A program made the translations under genes and the position numbers. A DNA stretch of 64,000 nucleotides from Paenibacillus nuruki. GTDB taxonomy: Bacteria > Bacillota > Bacilli > Paenibacillales > Paenibacillaceae. Where the stretch lies: positions 124,001-188,000 of the forward strand of contig NZ_MDER01000086.1 of the NCBI RefSeq assembly GCF_001721045.1, given 5' to 3'. This document shows, piece after piece, positions 8,762 to 17,159 of the stretch (position 1 is its first letter; the number at the start of each line of letters is the position of its first letter). Under the pieces are notes generated by a model. The model saw nothing but the letters and a program-made list of their open reading frames with translations. It was not told the DNA's origin and ran no database searches.

Positions 8762-9508
8762 TTATTGTTCTTCTAGGTAATTATATACAGGTTGTGCCGC
8801 ATTCAATGTTAAATCTGTAAGAATATGAGATGCTGAAACAACTTCCAAAACAGGCAGATCGGCAAGCGGTGCCAGTGCGTGTTCAAATAATTGAAGTCTA
8901 GCAGGCCCAGTCCAAGCCCATTTAACCTCTATATTCGTTATTTGTGTTCGTACCAAATCACAAATCTTTAAATTCCCATTGTAATCTGTAGCAATTTTAA
9001 CCATGAAATTAGGTCGACAAATTTCACTTTTTGCTATTTCTTTATCCATTTCAACATGCTTATATCCCATAGTGGCATTTGCTATACGAAGTGAACCGTA
9101 ATCAAGCGTGCCTACTAGTGTATCTGAATCTACATAAAGTTTAGGCGCACCTAACTTTTTGGGATATGCTGTAAGCTCTCGGCCACTTGCAATCGCTGGA
9201 AAGTTATCGACGTACATCGAATGGGTGTAATCGCCATCCTCACCATTAAATCGGACAGGAATGACTTGACCAGCTTCAGTATAAGCACCTAATCCAGACA
9301 CATCGGGCATCCACATTACTTCGAATTTGACTAAAGGTTCACCGATTTCAAGAGGTTCTGGTACGGCTGCTCGTAAAGCTTTCTCATCCGTCCGATAAAT
9401 AATATTGAGATATTCACGGTTAATAAATTTGTAGGGTGGCATAGGGTAAGCGGGTGCAGTTAATGGTGTGTTGAGATTTCGGGCTATATTATTGATATCA
9501 ATTTTCAT
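8762..9508 (-). CDS. adc: Acetoacetate decarboxylase (ADC) family protein
   Basis: A 248-aa protein matching acetoacetate decarboxylase, which converts acetoacetate to acetone and CO2 through a Schiff base. The conserved core reads GRELTAYPKKLGAP, giving the catalytic Lys pair (known from Clostridium Adc), with VKFEVMWMPD and the HSMYVDN segment upstream. Two tandem ATGs follow GGAAGG (9515-9520); the second, at 9508, has the better spacing of 6 nt and is used. It is the first gene of a two-gene operon with the PanE-like reductase, and is divergent from a LysR regulator. Members of this fold with other substrates exist, so the exact reaction is open. Confidence 0.85.
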   Translation of the reverse strand: MKIDINNIARNLNTPLTAPAYPMPPYKFINREYLNIIYRTDEKALRAAVPEPLEIGEPLVKFEVMWMPDVSGLGAYTEAGQVIPVRFNGEDGDYTHSMYVDNFPAIASGRELTAYPKKLGAPKLYVDSDTLVGTLDYGSLRIANATMGYKHVEMDKEIAKSEICRPNFMVKIATDYNGNLKICDLVRTQITNIEVKWAWTGPARLQLFEHALAPLADLPVLEVVSASHILTDLTLNAAQPVYNYLEEQ

Positions 9509-9626
9509 CATGCACCTTCCTTTTTCACTCAAATTTTTAATATCTAGTTACTTATTGGTTAGTGTTTACTCATATATCTTATATACCTATAATACATCTA
9601 TATTTACATATAATCTAATATATAAT

Positions 9627-9642
9627 AATGTATATATACATT
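9627..9642. promoter_or_regulatory. 16-bp perfect palindrome upstream of LysR gene
   Basis: AATGTATATATACATT is a perfect palindrome 28 bp before the LysR start, in the AT-rich 162-bp gap shared with adc. LysR proteins bind dyads in such gaps. The low complexity of the site keeps confidence low. Confidence 0.35.
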
Positions 9643-9670
9643 TACTCCAATAAATAAGTGAGGGATATCT

Positions 9671-10558
9671 ATGGAATTGCTTCAGCTCAAATACTTTCAG
9701 ACTGTTGCCTATACAGAACACATTTCCAAAGCAGCCCAACTATTGAACATTGCCCAGCCTTCTTTAAGCCTGACTATCAAAAGACTTGAGGACGAACTGG
9801 GAACAACGCTATTTGATCGCAAAGGAAGAAATATTCAACTGAGTGCGTCAGGCAAAATTCTTCTGAAGCACGTCAACCGAATTTTTATTGAGATTGAAAA
9901 TGCCCAAATCGAAATTCAATCGGAAGAACAACACCTTGCTAACACTATAAAAATAGCCATTTCCAATCCAAGATTTCTAACAGGACTAATCAGTGAACAT
10001 ATCAATCTTTTTCCTACATCCAAAATTCTTCAGTCTATTGGAGTGAAAAGCGACATATTAACTAATTTGAAAAAGGGGGATATTGATTTAGGAATAACAG
10101 GTCACCCTATTCAAGATGAGGAGCTAGCCAGCTGTTTACTGGTCGATGAAGATATCGTTCTCGTTTTACCTTCCAACCACAGATTAACAGGGGAAAATGA
10201 AATTTCTTTAAGTCATGTCGCTGATGAACCATTTATCATGCTAGCGAATAATGCGGAGTATAGTGCGTTTACTACTCTTCTTTGTGAAAAAGCAGGCTTT
10301 AGCCCAAATATTGCATTTGAAGTCGATTCCCATTTACTGGTCGAAATTATCAAGCTTGATCAGGGTGTCGCTTTAATTCCTATTTCCGTTTGTAGAACAT
10401 TGGGGTTAAATTATATACAAATTACGGATGACTCTACTACTTATCCTGTTAGCTTATCCTGGGTAAAACACAAGACGTTATCCTCTTCAGCAACACATTT
10501 TCGTGATTTTATTATTTCGTACTATCAAGATAACTATAAAATGTTCAAGGTGTATTGA
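9671..10558 (+). CDS. LysR-family transcriptional regulator
   Basis: A 295-aa LysR protein. Residues 1-60 form the winged helix (LLQLKYFQTVAYTEHISKAA, then QPSLSLTIKRLEDELGTTLFDR), and residues 90-290 form the periplasmic-binding-like effector domain. GTGAGGG at 9658-9664 precedes the ATG. It is divergent from the adc/PanE-like operon, the usual arrangement for a LysR protein and its target; the effector is unknown. Confidence 0.9.
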   Translation: MELLQLKYFQTVAYTEHISKAAQLLNIAQPSLSLTIKRLEDELGTTLFDRKGRNIQLSASGKILLKHVNRIFIEIENAQIEIQSEEQHLANTIKIAISNPRFLTGLISEHINLFPTSKILQSIGVKSDILTNLKKGDIDLGITGHPIQDEELASCLLVDEDIVLVLPSNHRLTGENEISLSHVADEPFIMLANNAEYSAFTTLLCEKAGFSPNIAFEVDSHLLVEIIKLDQGVALIPISVCRTLGLNYIQITDDSTTYPVSLSWVKHKTLSSSATHFRDFIISYYQDNYKMFKVY

Positions 10559-10575
10559 ACTTTTTATATAAAACA

Positions 10576-10606
10576 AAAAAGGATAGTCATGATGACTATC
10601 CTTTTT
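10576..10606. terminator. Bidirectional terminator between LysR and M23 genes
   Basis: A 14-bp perfect inverted repeat (AAAAAGGATAGTCA / TGACTATCCTTTTT) with a short loop, between converging genes. Confidence 0.88.
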
Positions 10607-10618
10607 ATGATCTTTGAT

Positions 10619-11653
10619 TTACTTGGCTGTAACCGTCTCGCCTTGTACAGGTTCACTTCCATCTTTCCACTTGATTTGAATCGCTTTAGACTTGAATAGA
10701 TCAGCTCCATCAGACACCTGATAATGTAAATGGGCTTCGCTGGAATTACCCGAGTTACCGACCAATCCGAGCTGATCGCCTGTTTTCACCATATCTCCAA
10801 CTTTTACTAATGCCGATCCTTTTTTCATATGACCGATCACGCTGTATTCCCCGTTCGCGTGAGCAATCACCACTTCATTACCCGCAGGAACTTCCGGGTT
10901 CATTTTACCTACAGGCTCGTTATCTGCAATATTGCTCAATACCGATACGACTTTACCATCAGCAGGTGCGTATAGCGGTTGTCCAAAAGCATAATAGCTT
11001 TCATTTTTGAGTGGATCGCCACTATAAGAGTGTCCATCTTTGCGCTGGATAAAGTCATACGCATAACGCTGACTTTCGTACTCATAATGGTAATTGATCA
11101 ACGCATTATTCCCACCCCAGAACACAAACCAGTCTCCTTTGAATGGAAATGCGTATTCATTTTTGGTAGTGACTTTATCTGTAGCCGGTGCTGGTGTTAA
11201 TGCTTTAGCTTGTAGCCCTAGAATCGTTCCTTGCTTGTCCATTGTCACATTCAATCCTAGATCACCTGAATCACTCACCCATGAACGAACATCGGCATCG
11301 TTGATCTCCATATCTGCTGCTTCGTTGAATGTTTTGACTTGTTTTATTGATGTTTCTGCTGAAGTAATAAAGTCTTTCTCCGATATTTGCTTTTTAAAAT
11401 CGTCGCTAAATTGATCGTACACTTCTTTATATTTACCATCTAATAATGCTGTTGGAATGTCTTCCGCTGTAAGCTTGTCGGAATCGGTTGTCGGTTGTTC
11501 AGTGGTTGCTGGCGGTGTGGTGGTTTCTACCGTTGTTGGAGAGGGTTGAGCTGCATTACCTCCACAAGCTGCTAGAACTACGGTAAGGGCTCCTAAAGCT
11601 AATCCCATTTTGCTGTAATGCATCCAGTTTACATTGTTTCTTTTTTTCATCAT
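10619..11653 (-). CDS. Lipoprotein with DUF3887-like and M23 peptidase domains
   Basis: A 344-aa exported protein. A signal sequence ends in the lipobox VLAACG (Cys about 30), followed by a Pro/Thr-rich linker, a DUF3887-like region at about 60-155 (ALLDGKYKEVYDQFSDDFKK) and a C-terminal M23 endopeptidase-like domain at about 205-335. The domain keeps HLHYQ (zinc HxH) and GDQLGLVGNSGNS, but the usual first zinc pair HxxxD appears as RYAYD, so the His is not where it is in LytM. This QRYAYD form recurs in related M23 lipoproteins as I recall them, so it may be a subfamily feature. It probably cuts peptidoglycan cross-links or acts as a non-catalytic wall-binding protein. Confidence 0.82.
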   Translation of the reverse strand: MMKKRNNVNWMHYSKMGLALGALTVVLAACGGNAAQPSPTTVETTTPPATTEQPTTDSDKLTAEDIPTALLDGKYKEVYDQFSDDFKKQISEKDFITSAETSIKQVKTFNEAADMEINDADVRSWVSDSGDLGLNVTMDKQGTILGLQAKALTPAPATDKVTTKNEYAFPFKGDWFVFWGGNNALINYHYEYESQRYAYDFIQRKDGHSYSGDPLKNESYYAFGQPLYAPADGKVVSVLSNIADNEPVGKMNPEVPAGNEVVIAHANGEYSVIGHMKKGSALVKVGDMVKTGDQLGLVGNSGNSSEAHLHYQVSDGADLFKSKAIQIKWKDGSEPVQGETVTAK

Positions 11654-11671
11654 ATTGCACCTCTTTATATA

Positions 11672-13012
11672 CTATAATTTATAAGATTTCATTGCTTTAC
11701 GTAATTCTTTCAAGGTTGGACGTTTACCATACATTAATACACCGGTACGATAGATCCTAGCAGATAACCAACCGAAGAATAAAATCGATATCAGTAGAAT
11801 AGCAATCGAGATCGCAATTTCCCAGATCGGCATAGAGCCAAGTCCAATACGTACAATAACTGTCGTTGGAGAGAAGAATGGAATATAGGAAGAGATACGC
11901 ATTAATAACGAATCTGAATTCGAGATACTAAATATTCCGATATAAAATGCCGCTAATGTTAACATGGTGATCGGTGCTATAGCTTGCCCTAAATCTTCTG
12001 TACGGCTCACAATAGAACCGATCGCTGCAAACAAGGTAGCATATAAGAAATAACCCAGTACATAATACAGCAATCCAAATCCAACCACGTTCAAAGATAG
12101 ATTACTTACATGTAGATCGAATCCAGCTAGTACTTCTTGATAGTATGGAAGAGATAAATTAATCGCGATCACGATACCATAGGAAGCAATTTGTGTTAGT
12201 CCCACTAAGAAAACGCCGATAATTTTACCGAACATTTGAGTCAGCGGAGATAGGCTGGAAATTAAAATTTCCATAACACGCGAACTTTTTTCTGCTGTTA
12301 TCTCGGAAGCGATCATATTGCCTGTAATGGTAAGCGAGAAGAAGAACAATATCATTAACAAATAGACTAGAATATAGTTCTCAGTGTTGGACTTTATTGG
12401 ATTTTCTTTCGGTTCTGTCGAGTTCTTATTCAGATCATCAATAGAAGTCTGATTGACTATAACAGGTGTCCCAATCTGTTCCAACTGCGTATTGGTTAAC
12501 TTGCCTTCTGCAATATATTGAACTTTGGCGGTTTGAGTAGCCGTTTGTAATAGATTTTGAATCGTTGCATTATTTTTCTCACTGACATACGTAACGGTTG
12601 GGAAAGCCACGTCACCTGTAGTCGGCTTTTGCAATAATAGATAGCCGCCAATACTTCCGTCTTCGACCTGTTGGCGAAGAACCGATTCAGATTCTGCTTT
12701 GGCTTGCCATTGTAGCTGTGTGTCTTTGGCTTGACTGCTTGTATTCGTAGCTGTGTCCTCTGCCGCTGAAGATAACGTTTGTTGCTTTTGCGCTGCTTGC
12801 TGAATCTGAGTCGCAATCTCATTGTAGCTACTGGTTGCAATACCAATCTTCATATTGTCTTCACCGTTGTTACCCGAAAATAGTTGAATAAAATACGGCA
12901 CATTGAGTCCAACCAGTAACAATACTGCAAGAGTTAATGTAGTCCACCGAAACGATTTATTTTTGACTTTATTACGATAGGTAAAATTAATGACATGTCC
13001 AAGCTTATTCAT
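11672..13012 (-). CDS. ABC-2 type permease (NatB/YhaP-like)
   Basis: A 446-aa membrane protein. One N-terminal TM helix (about 25-42) is followed by a large Gln/Ala/Ser-rich extracytoplasmic domain (about 45-210) and then five TM helices after residue 215, the layout of NatB/YhaP exporters. The conserved block EITAEKSSRVMEILISSLSP lies near residue 240. It overlaps the end of the ATP-binding gene by 8 bp, so the two are translated together. Sodium or drug/peptide export is possible; the substrate cannot be read from sequence. Confidence 0.85.
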   Translation of the reverse strand: MNKLGHVINFTYRNKVKNKSFRWTTLTLAVLLLVGLNVPYFIQLFSGNNGEDNMKIGIATSSYNEIATQIQQAAQKQQTLSSAAEDTATNTSSQAKDTQLQWQAKAESESVLRQQVEDGSIGGYLLLQKPTTGDVAFPTVTYVSEKNNATIQNLLQTATQTAKVQYIAEGKLTNTQLEQIGTPVIVNQTSIDDLNKNSTEPKENPIKSNTENYILVYLLMILFFFSLTITGNMIASEITAEKSSRVMEILISSLSPLTQMFGKIIGVFLVGLTQIASYGIVIAINLSLPYYQEVLAGFDLHVSNLSLNVVGFGLLYYVLGYFLYATLFAAIGSIVSRTEDLGQAIAPITMLTLAAFYIGIFSISNSDSLLMRISSYIPFFSPTTVIVRIGLGSMPIWEIAISIAILLISILFFGWLSARIYRTGVLMYGKRPTLKELRKAMKSYKL

Positions 13013-13910
13013 TATTGCCCACCACCTTAATAAAGATTTCGTTCAATGTTGGTTCCTTGATCTCGAACTGTTCTACATTTCCATGTTGCATTGCTAATTG
13101 TAAAATCTGTTGTGCTGCTTGCTCTTGATTAATATGGATCAGATAACGTCCGTTCTCATCTTGTGGCTCTACATGCACGATACCTTCAATATCGCTTAAA
13201 CCAGATAATGGATGAGCTGTACGCAAGACCACTTTCTCGCGTGGATATGTGTTTTTGATATCTCGTAAATTTCCTTGCAATACAGGCTTAGAACGACGAA
13301 GTATCGTCATATTACGGCATAACTCTTCTACATGTTCCATCCGATGAGTAGAAAATAAGATCGCTGTGCCATCATCCCGTAATTCTTGAATCACTTCTTT
13401 GAGCATTTCTACATTGACGGGATCAAGTCCACTAAATGCTTCATCGAGAATTAAAATACTCGGATGATGTATGACAGCAGCGATAAAGCCCATTTTTTGC
13501 TGATTTCCTTTGGATAACTCTTCTATCCGTTTATCTAAATACTCCATCGCATCAAACCGTTCTAGCCACTTGTGTAGACTTTGAACAGCATCTTTGTGAG
13601 TCATACCACGCAATTGTCCAAGATAGACCAGTTGATCACTGATTTTGACTTTAGGGTATAATCCACGTTCTTCCGGTAGATATCCCATTTTGTGTTGTAA
13701 CTCTTTGCGATATGGACGACCGTCATACAGAATCTCGCCTTCATCTGGATAAATTAGTCCCAGTACCATCCGCATCGTTGTTGTTTTGCCTGCTCCATTT
13801 GCTCCAAGCAAGCCGTAAATTTCTCCTGCTTCTACTTCAAGAGACAATTGATCTACAGCCGTTTTACCTGCATAATGTTTGATAATTTGATTCAATACCA
13901 ATGGTTTCAT
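13005..13910 (-). CDS. ABC transporter ATP-binding protein (NatA/YhaQ-like)
   Basis: A 301-aa ATPase with Walker A GLLGANGAGKTTTM, Q-loop near GYLPEERGLYP, signature LSKGNQQK, Walker B SILILDEAFSGLDP and the H-loop FSTHRMEH. A C-terminal extension of about 90 residues fits the NatA/YhaQ group. GTG and ATG lie in tandem; the ATG at 13910 is placed after AAGGGACG. It partners the overlapping permease gene. Upstream are four tandem 74-bp repeats, not a clear promoter. Confidence 0.9.
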   Translation of the reverse strand: MKPLVLNQIIKHYAGKTAVDQLSLEVEAGEIYGLLGANGAGKTTTMRMVLGLIYPDEGEILYDGRPYRKELQHKMGYLPEERGLYPKVKISDQLVYLGQLRGMTHKDAVQSLHKWLERFDAMEYLDKRIEELSKGNQQKMGFIAAVIHHPSILILDEAFSGLDPVNVEMLKEVIQELRDDGTAILFSTHRMEHVEELCRNMTILRRSKPVLQGNLRDIKNTYPREKVVLRTAHPLSGLSDIEGIVHVEPQDENGRYLIHINQEQAAQQILQLAMQHGNVEQFEIKEPTLNEIFIKVVGNNE

Positions 13911-13934
13911 CACTTTATCGTCCCTTCATATCAA

Positions 13935-14222
13935 ATATTTTGCATCAGCAAAAATCATTTTTTCATTGAACATGGGTCGCGCTTATACTGCCAAGCGCTT
14001 ATCGTAAGATATTTTGCATCAGCAAAAATCATTTTTTCGTTGAACTGGGGTCGTGCTTATACTGCCAAGCGCTTATCGTAAGATATTTTGCTAAAGCAAA
14101 AATCACTTTTTCATTGAACTGGGGTCGCGCTTATATTGCCAAGCGCTTATCGTAAGATATTTTGCTAAAGCAAAAATCACTTTTTCATTGAACTGGGGTC
14201 GCGCTTATACTGCCAAGCGCTT
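13935..14222. repeat. Four tandem copies of a 74-bp unit
   Basis: Units start at 13935, 14009, 14083 and 14157, an exact 74-bp period; the last copy diverges after about 14221. Each unit holds a TTTTGC...GCAAAA hairpin and a GCGCTT...AAGCGC hairpin (8-nt loop; one arm reads GTGCTT in unit 2). Units 1-2 and units 3-4 form two sub-types: the first hairpin reads TTTTGCATCAGCAAAA in the first pair and TTTTGCTAAAGCAAAA in the second. The fourth copy encodes the last 15 or so codons and the stop of the ABC ATPase at 14177-15112, so the array looks like serial duplication of that gene's 3' end. Confidence 0.9.
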
Positions 14223-15112
14223 TGGCGCCAGTAGTATAGTAAGTCTTCCCATTCGAGTCCGCGGGTTTGGATGGGGATATTATTTTCAGCGGCGGCTTCT
14301 TCTAATTCAATAGCATTCGTTGTTATCACACGTACAGAGAGATCGGATTGTGCTTCCCATGCGACAATGCCGTCACATTCATGCAGGCTATGAATAACAT
14401 CTGCATCGCCTACACCTGCATTGATCCATATTTCTTTCCATGTTTGATACAGTGTATCTTTTTCCTGTATACCATAGATCATGCCGTCATTCATCAACAT
14501 GACATAATCAGCAAGCCGTTCCACTTCTTCCATCCGATGGGTGGTGATCAGAATACTAAGATCATCGGTGTCCATAAGTTGATGCAAGGTACGAATCATA
14601 TCTTTCCATGCGAAAGGGTCTAGTCCAGAAGACGGTTCATCCATCAACAGCAGATCAGGTGAAGTGGCTATTGCAGCAGCCAATTCAAATTTTTGCCGTT
14701 GTCCTTTGGACACTTTATTTAACTTGGTCGTAGAAGGTACTTGAAATTCAGTCAGCATTTGTTCGAATCTTTTTTGATTCCATTTAGGATACCATTGAGA
14801 GCGGAAATGGGCGGCATCTAGAGCAGTCATGCGATTTTCTTCAATTGATGAATGTTCAGATACATAAGCGATTCGTTGCCGGATCGAGAGAGGCAATTCG
14901 CCTTTGGCTGGTTGTCCAAACCATGTCATCCATCCTTGATCTGGATAAATGGTCTGCATCATCAAATTTAACAATGTACTTTTTCCTGCTCCATTTTCAC
15001 CGACAAGAACAGTAATATACCCTTGAGGTAATTCAAGATTAATAGGCCCAATAGTATGTTGACCTCGTGTTTTGTAGACTTCATGTAATGAAATGACTGA
15101 TTGTTCCTGCAT
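14177..15112 (-). CDS. ABC transporter ATP-binding protein (YtrB-like)
   Basis: A 311-aa ATPase with Walker A LVGENGAGKSTLLN, signature VSKGQRQK, Walker B LLLMDEPSSGLDP and H-loop ITTHRMEE. It sits 49 bp after a YtrA-type GntR gene and after a permease gene on the same strand, giving a YtrA/YtrB-like module; such modules respond to cell-wall antibiotics in Bacillus (known for YtrA). The last residues (from WRQSAWQYK on) are encoded inside the fourth 74-bp repeat, so the C terminus may have been altered by the duplication. Confidence 0.88.
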   Translation of the reverse strand: MQEQSVISLHEVYKTRGQHTIGPINLELPQGYITVLVGENGAGKSTLLNLMMQTIYPDQGWMTWFGQPAKGELPLSIRQRIAYVSEHSSIEENRMTALDAAHFRSQWYPKWNQKRFEQMLTEFQVPSTTKLNKVSKGQRQKFELAAAIATSPDLLLMDEPSSGLDPFAWKDMIRTLHQLMDTDDLSILITTHRMEEVERLADYVMLMNDGMIYGIQEKDTLYQTWKEIWINAGVGDADVIHSLHECDGIVAWEAQSDLSVRVITTNAIELEEAAAENNIPIQTRGLEWEDLLYYWRQSAWQYKRDPSSMKK

Positions 15113-15161
15113 AGCTGTTTCCTCCTTAGCTATATGATAGGCTTATCATTCAATAGTGATG

Positions 15162-15551
15162 TTATGTTGTAAAATGTTGATGGATTAGCTCTGCAAACAA
15201 TTGTTGCAACTGCTGTTCATCCCATCCAAGGGCGGTACTTTTCTGAATCGCTTCATTTAGAATTTTGCGTACATTTTCTTCACTCATCTGGGTAAGTTGC
15301 CCTTGTTCGACTTTGGTAACAAATGTTCCTGTTCCCTGGCGTGTACGTAACCATCCTTCATTCTCCAAGTCTTGATACACGCGTCGAATTGTAATAACAC
15401 TACATTTCAGATCCGCTGCAAATTCACGAATAGAAGGTAATAATGTACCCTCTTGCAATTTGCCTCCAATAATGAGAGAACGTAATTGATTCTCTACCTG
15501 CCGATATAATGGTTCAGCACTATCTTCATTGATCTGCACAGGTATCTTCAT
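15162..15551 (-). CDS. GntR-family regulator, YtrA subfamily
   Basis: A 129-aa protein with an N-terminal GntR winged helix (PLYRQVENQLRSLIIGGKL, then LPSIREFAADLKCSVITIRRVYQDLE, then RQGTGTFV) and a short helical tail, the size and form of YtrA regulators tied to ABC transporters. It lies inside the operon between the permease and ATPase genes rather than at its head as in B. subtilis ytr. An AT-rich set of dyads over the operon promoter (16344-16400) is its probable target. Confidence 0.9.
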   Translation of the reverse strand: MKIPVQINEDSAEPLYRQVENQLRSLIIGGKLQEGTLLPSIREFAADLKCSVITIRRVYQDLENEGWLRTRQGTGTFVTKVEQGQLTQMSEENVRKILNEAIQKSTALGWDEQQLQQLFAELIHQHFTT

Positions 15552-15593
15552 ACGCCTACACCTCCTAACCCTAGCGCTCTCAAATCCATTACC

Positions 15594-16325
15594 TTATACC
15601 AAATCTCTATGTCTTAATGTACGCCGAATCCCATAAATAGATAACGTCATACACACTATACTTACTGCTATACAACTCCACATTAGTGGTGAAGCCAAAC
15701 CATATTTCATAGCCACTAACAAAAAGGTGTTGGTGATATTCCAATCTAACCAGACACTGCAAATCGACAATATAACAAGTACAAAAATAACAATAAAAGT
15801 AAATTTCATATACTTTTTACCGGAGAGACTAAATTCAAAATATAAATAAAAACTCATTAATGTTATACAAAAGCCAGCCCAAGTGAGTGCAAAAGCAATA
15901 TAAGAAATGAGTGAAATATCTACTTCAAAACGAATCCTCATGATATACAGAATAGAGAAAAATAATGTCCAGTTATATAAAAAGATAAGTGCCATCTGTT
16001 GAAATCTTCCCCATATAATCGCAGCTGAGGAAACAGGCAAAATACGAAGATAGACTAAATTTTTGGTGTACGTATCTTCTTTTTGTAAATTAAATGCTCG
16101 CCTAGAAAAATCAGTTCCCAACAACGGTGCACAGATTAGCATAATAAAATCAGTTGTACTCGATTGTAAAAAGTGATTTTGTCCAGCTAATGTACCTGTA
16201 TAAAAAAGAATACCTAGTACACCACCCATATAAAGTACAAATATACTAGACCAGACAAACATCAGCCGATTGTTCGCAAAATCTTTACGAGCTAATATCC
16301 AACCGTATTTGAAATTTTCTATCAT
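15594..16325 (-). CDS. ABC transporter membrane protein of the YtrA-type module
   Basis: A 243-aa membrane protein with about six predicted TM helices (roughly 22-42, 55-75, 100-125, 135-160, 175-195, 210-230). It has no motif I recognise, but sits first in an operon with a GntR regulator and an ABC ATPase, so a permease role is inferred. The open frame reaches 16400 through the AT-rich promoter; CCTCC at 16334-16338 gives a Shine-Dalgarno 8 nt before the ATG at 16325, which I use. It shares the position of ABC-2 family proteins that begin with a cytoplasmic helix (ILARKDFANNRLMFVW). Confidence 0.75.
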   Translation of the reverse strand: MIENFKYGWILARKDFANNRLMFVWSSIFVLYMGGVLGILFYTGTLAGQNHFLQSSTTDFIMLICAPLLGTDFSRRAFNLQKEDTYTKNLVYLRILPVSSAAIIWGRFQQMALIFLYNWTLFFSILYIMRIRFEVDISLISYIAFALTWAGFCITLMSFYLYFEFSLSGKKYMKFTFIVIFVLVILSICSVWLDWNITNTFLLVAMKYGLASPLMWSCIAVSIVCMTLSIYGIRRTLRHRDLV

Positions 16326-16343
16326 AAATATATCCTCCATTCG

Positions 16344-16400
16344 GTGTATATACTGTATATATCTATATACACAGTATACATTGTATATATACAGTGTCAA
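16344..16400 (-). promoter_or_regulatory. SigA promoter overlaid by YtrA-type dyads
   Basis: On the minus strand TTGACA (16395-16400) and TATACT (16373-16378) are separated by 16 bp, a strong SigA promoter. Dyads cover it: ACTGTATATAT (16352-16362) with ATATATACAGT (16385-16395), and GTGTATA (16344-16350) with TATACAC (16366-16372). YtrA-type GntR proteins bind GTATA/TATAC-like dyads at their own operon, so autorepression is likely. Confidence 0.65.
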
Positions 16401-16511
16401 TAGATTTAGAGATATTCGTACTTTATTTTTGGAGATTATTATCTTTTAGGTTTAAGTATTAACTTTAATACGTTGTTATAAGAATTAATATTATATTTTC
16501 ATCTTAAAAAA

Positions 16512-16549
16512 CAAAAAAAAAGTCCTCTGGCGGTCAGTCGCCAAAGGAC
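16512..16549 (-). terminator. Terminator downstream of the 62-aa gene
   Basis: A GC-rich stem (GTCCT-TGGCG paired with CGCCA-AGGAC, one bulge) followed on the minus strand by a run of nine T. It ends the transcript of the small gene at 16666. Confidence 0.85.
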
Positions 16550-16665
16550 GGTATGTCTTGCTTTCATTAAATTACGAAAATAATCATCACATTCATTGTT
16601 CAGTTGTTACATTAAATCTTAATCATTACATTTTCAATAATCGTCGCATGTGCTTACATACTTAA

Positions 16666-16854
16666 TCAAGAGACGGACGAATCTAACTTAACAAGTTCAT
16701 CCTCGACAAGAAGCGTGAGTTCTTCTTCGTATCCCCCGGTTATGTGATACTTGCGAACATATTCCTTAACAAATTTCTTTGGATCCTTAGGCCGAAAAAT
16801 GCGTGTCATTTCTCGTAGACTTTCCTTGACTTCATTGTGTCCTTTAGTTGCCAT
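16666..16854 (-). CDS. Small conserved-looking protein, function unknown
   Basis: A 62-aa charged, soluble protein that begins MATKGHNEVKESLREM and ends with an acidic stretch. It has no signal or TM segment and no family I recognise. Translation starts at the ATG at 16854, 6 nt after GGGAGGG (16861-16867); the upstream in-frame ATG at 16869 precedes and overlaps this ribosome site and is rejected. It has its own terminator and a leader of about 290 nt with several stem-loops, so it is probably a real gene with RNA-level control. Function cannot be assigned. Confidence 0.75.
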   Translation of the reverse strand: MATKGHNEVKESLREMTRIFRPKDPKKFVKEYVRKYHITGGYEEELTLLVEDELVKLDSSVS

Positions 16855-16867
16855 GGAATTCCCTCCC

Positions 16868-17159
16868 AAAACGTGCCTTGTTTTTGAGAACGCCGAAAAG
16901 ATCCTTTGGTGTGTTTGTAGTTAGATATGAAGTTGTATCTCATCTGTGATCTTTTAGCACTTTCTTCGGGCATCTGACATATTACATACCCTTTAAGATA
17001 AATGCTGAATCAATCCGGCTGAATGCTCTTATCTTCTTAGTACAAGGCTGATCTACCCGCATATGGTATATCCCTGCGCATCTAAGCGCCTCTCTAGTGT
17101 GTTGGTCGCTGTTAGCAACGTGTTCAACGCCAACCCTTATCTAAGCACCTTATTATTTT
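16868..17159 (-). ncRNA. Long structured leader or small RNA before the 62-aa gene
   Basis: About 290 nt with no ORF. Pairing segments include AAGATAA (16995-17001) with TTATCTT (17029-17035), GCGC (17076-17079) with GCGC (17086-17089), and GTTGG (17101-17105) with CCAAC (17130-17134). ATCTAAGC(G/A)CC occurs twice, at 17080-17090 and near 17140-17150. It does not match any riboswitch or housekeeping RNA I know (not tmRNA, 6S, RNase P, T-box or SAM). It could be a 5' leader or an independent RNA reading into the gene. Strand is inferred from the downstream gene. Confidence 0.35.

Noticed and set aside
13848-14081. A 77-aa frame on the plus strand across the 74-bp repeats
   Set aside because: It only follows repeat DNA and the 5' end of the NatA-like gene, has no ribosome site and no protein-like features.
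16868-17159. tmRNA, 6S RNA, RNase P RNA, T-box or SAM riboswitch in this leader
   Set aside because: None of the conserved core sequences of these RNAs can be found on either strand.
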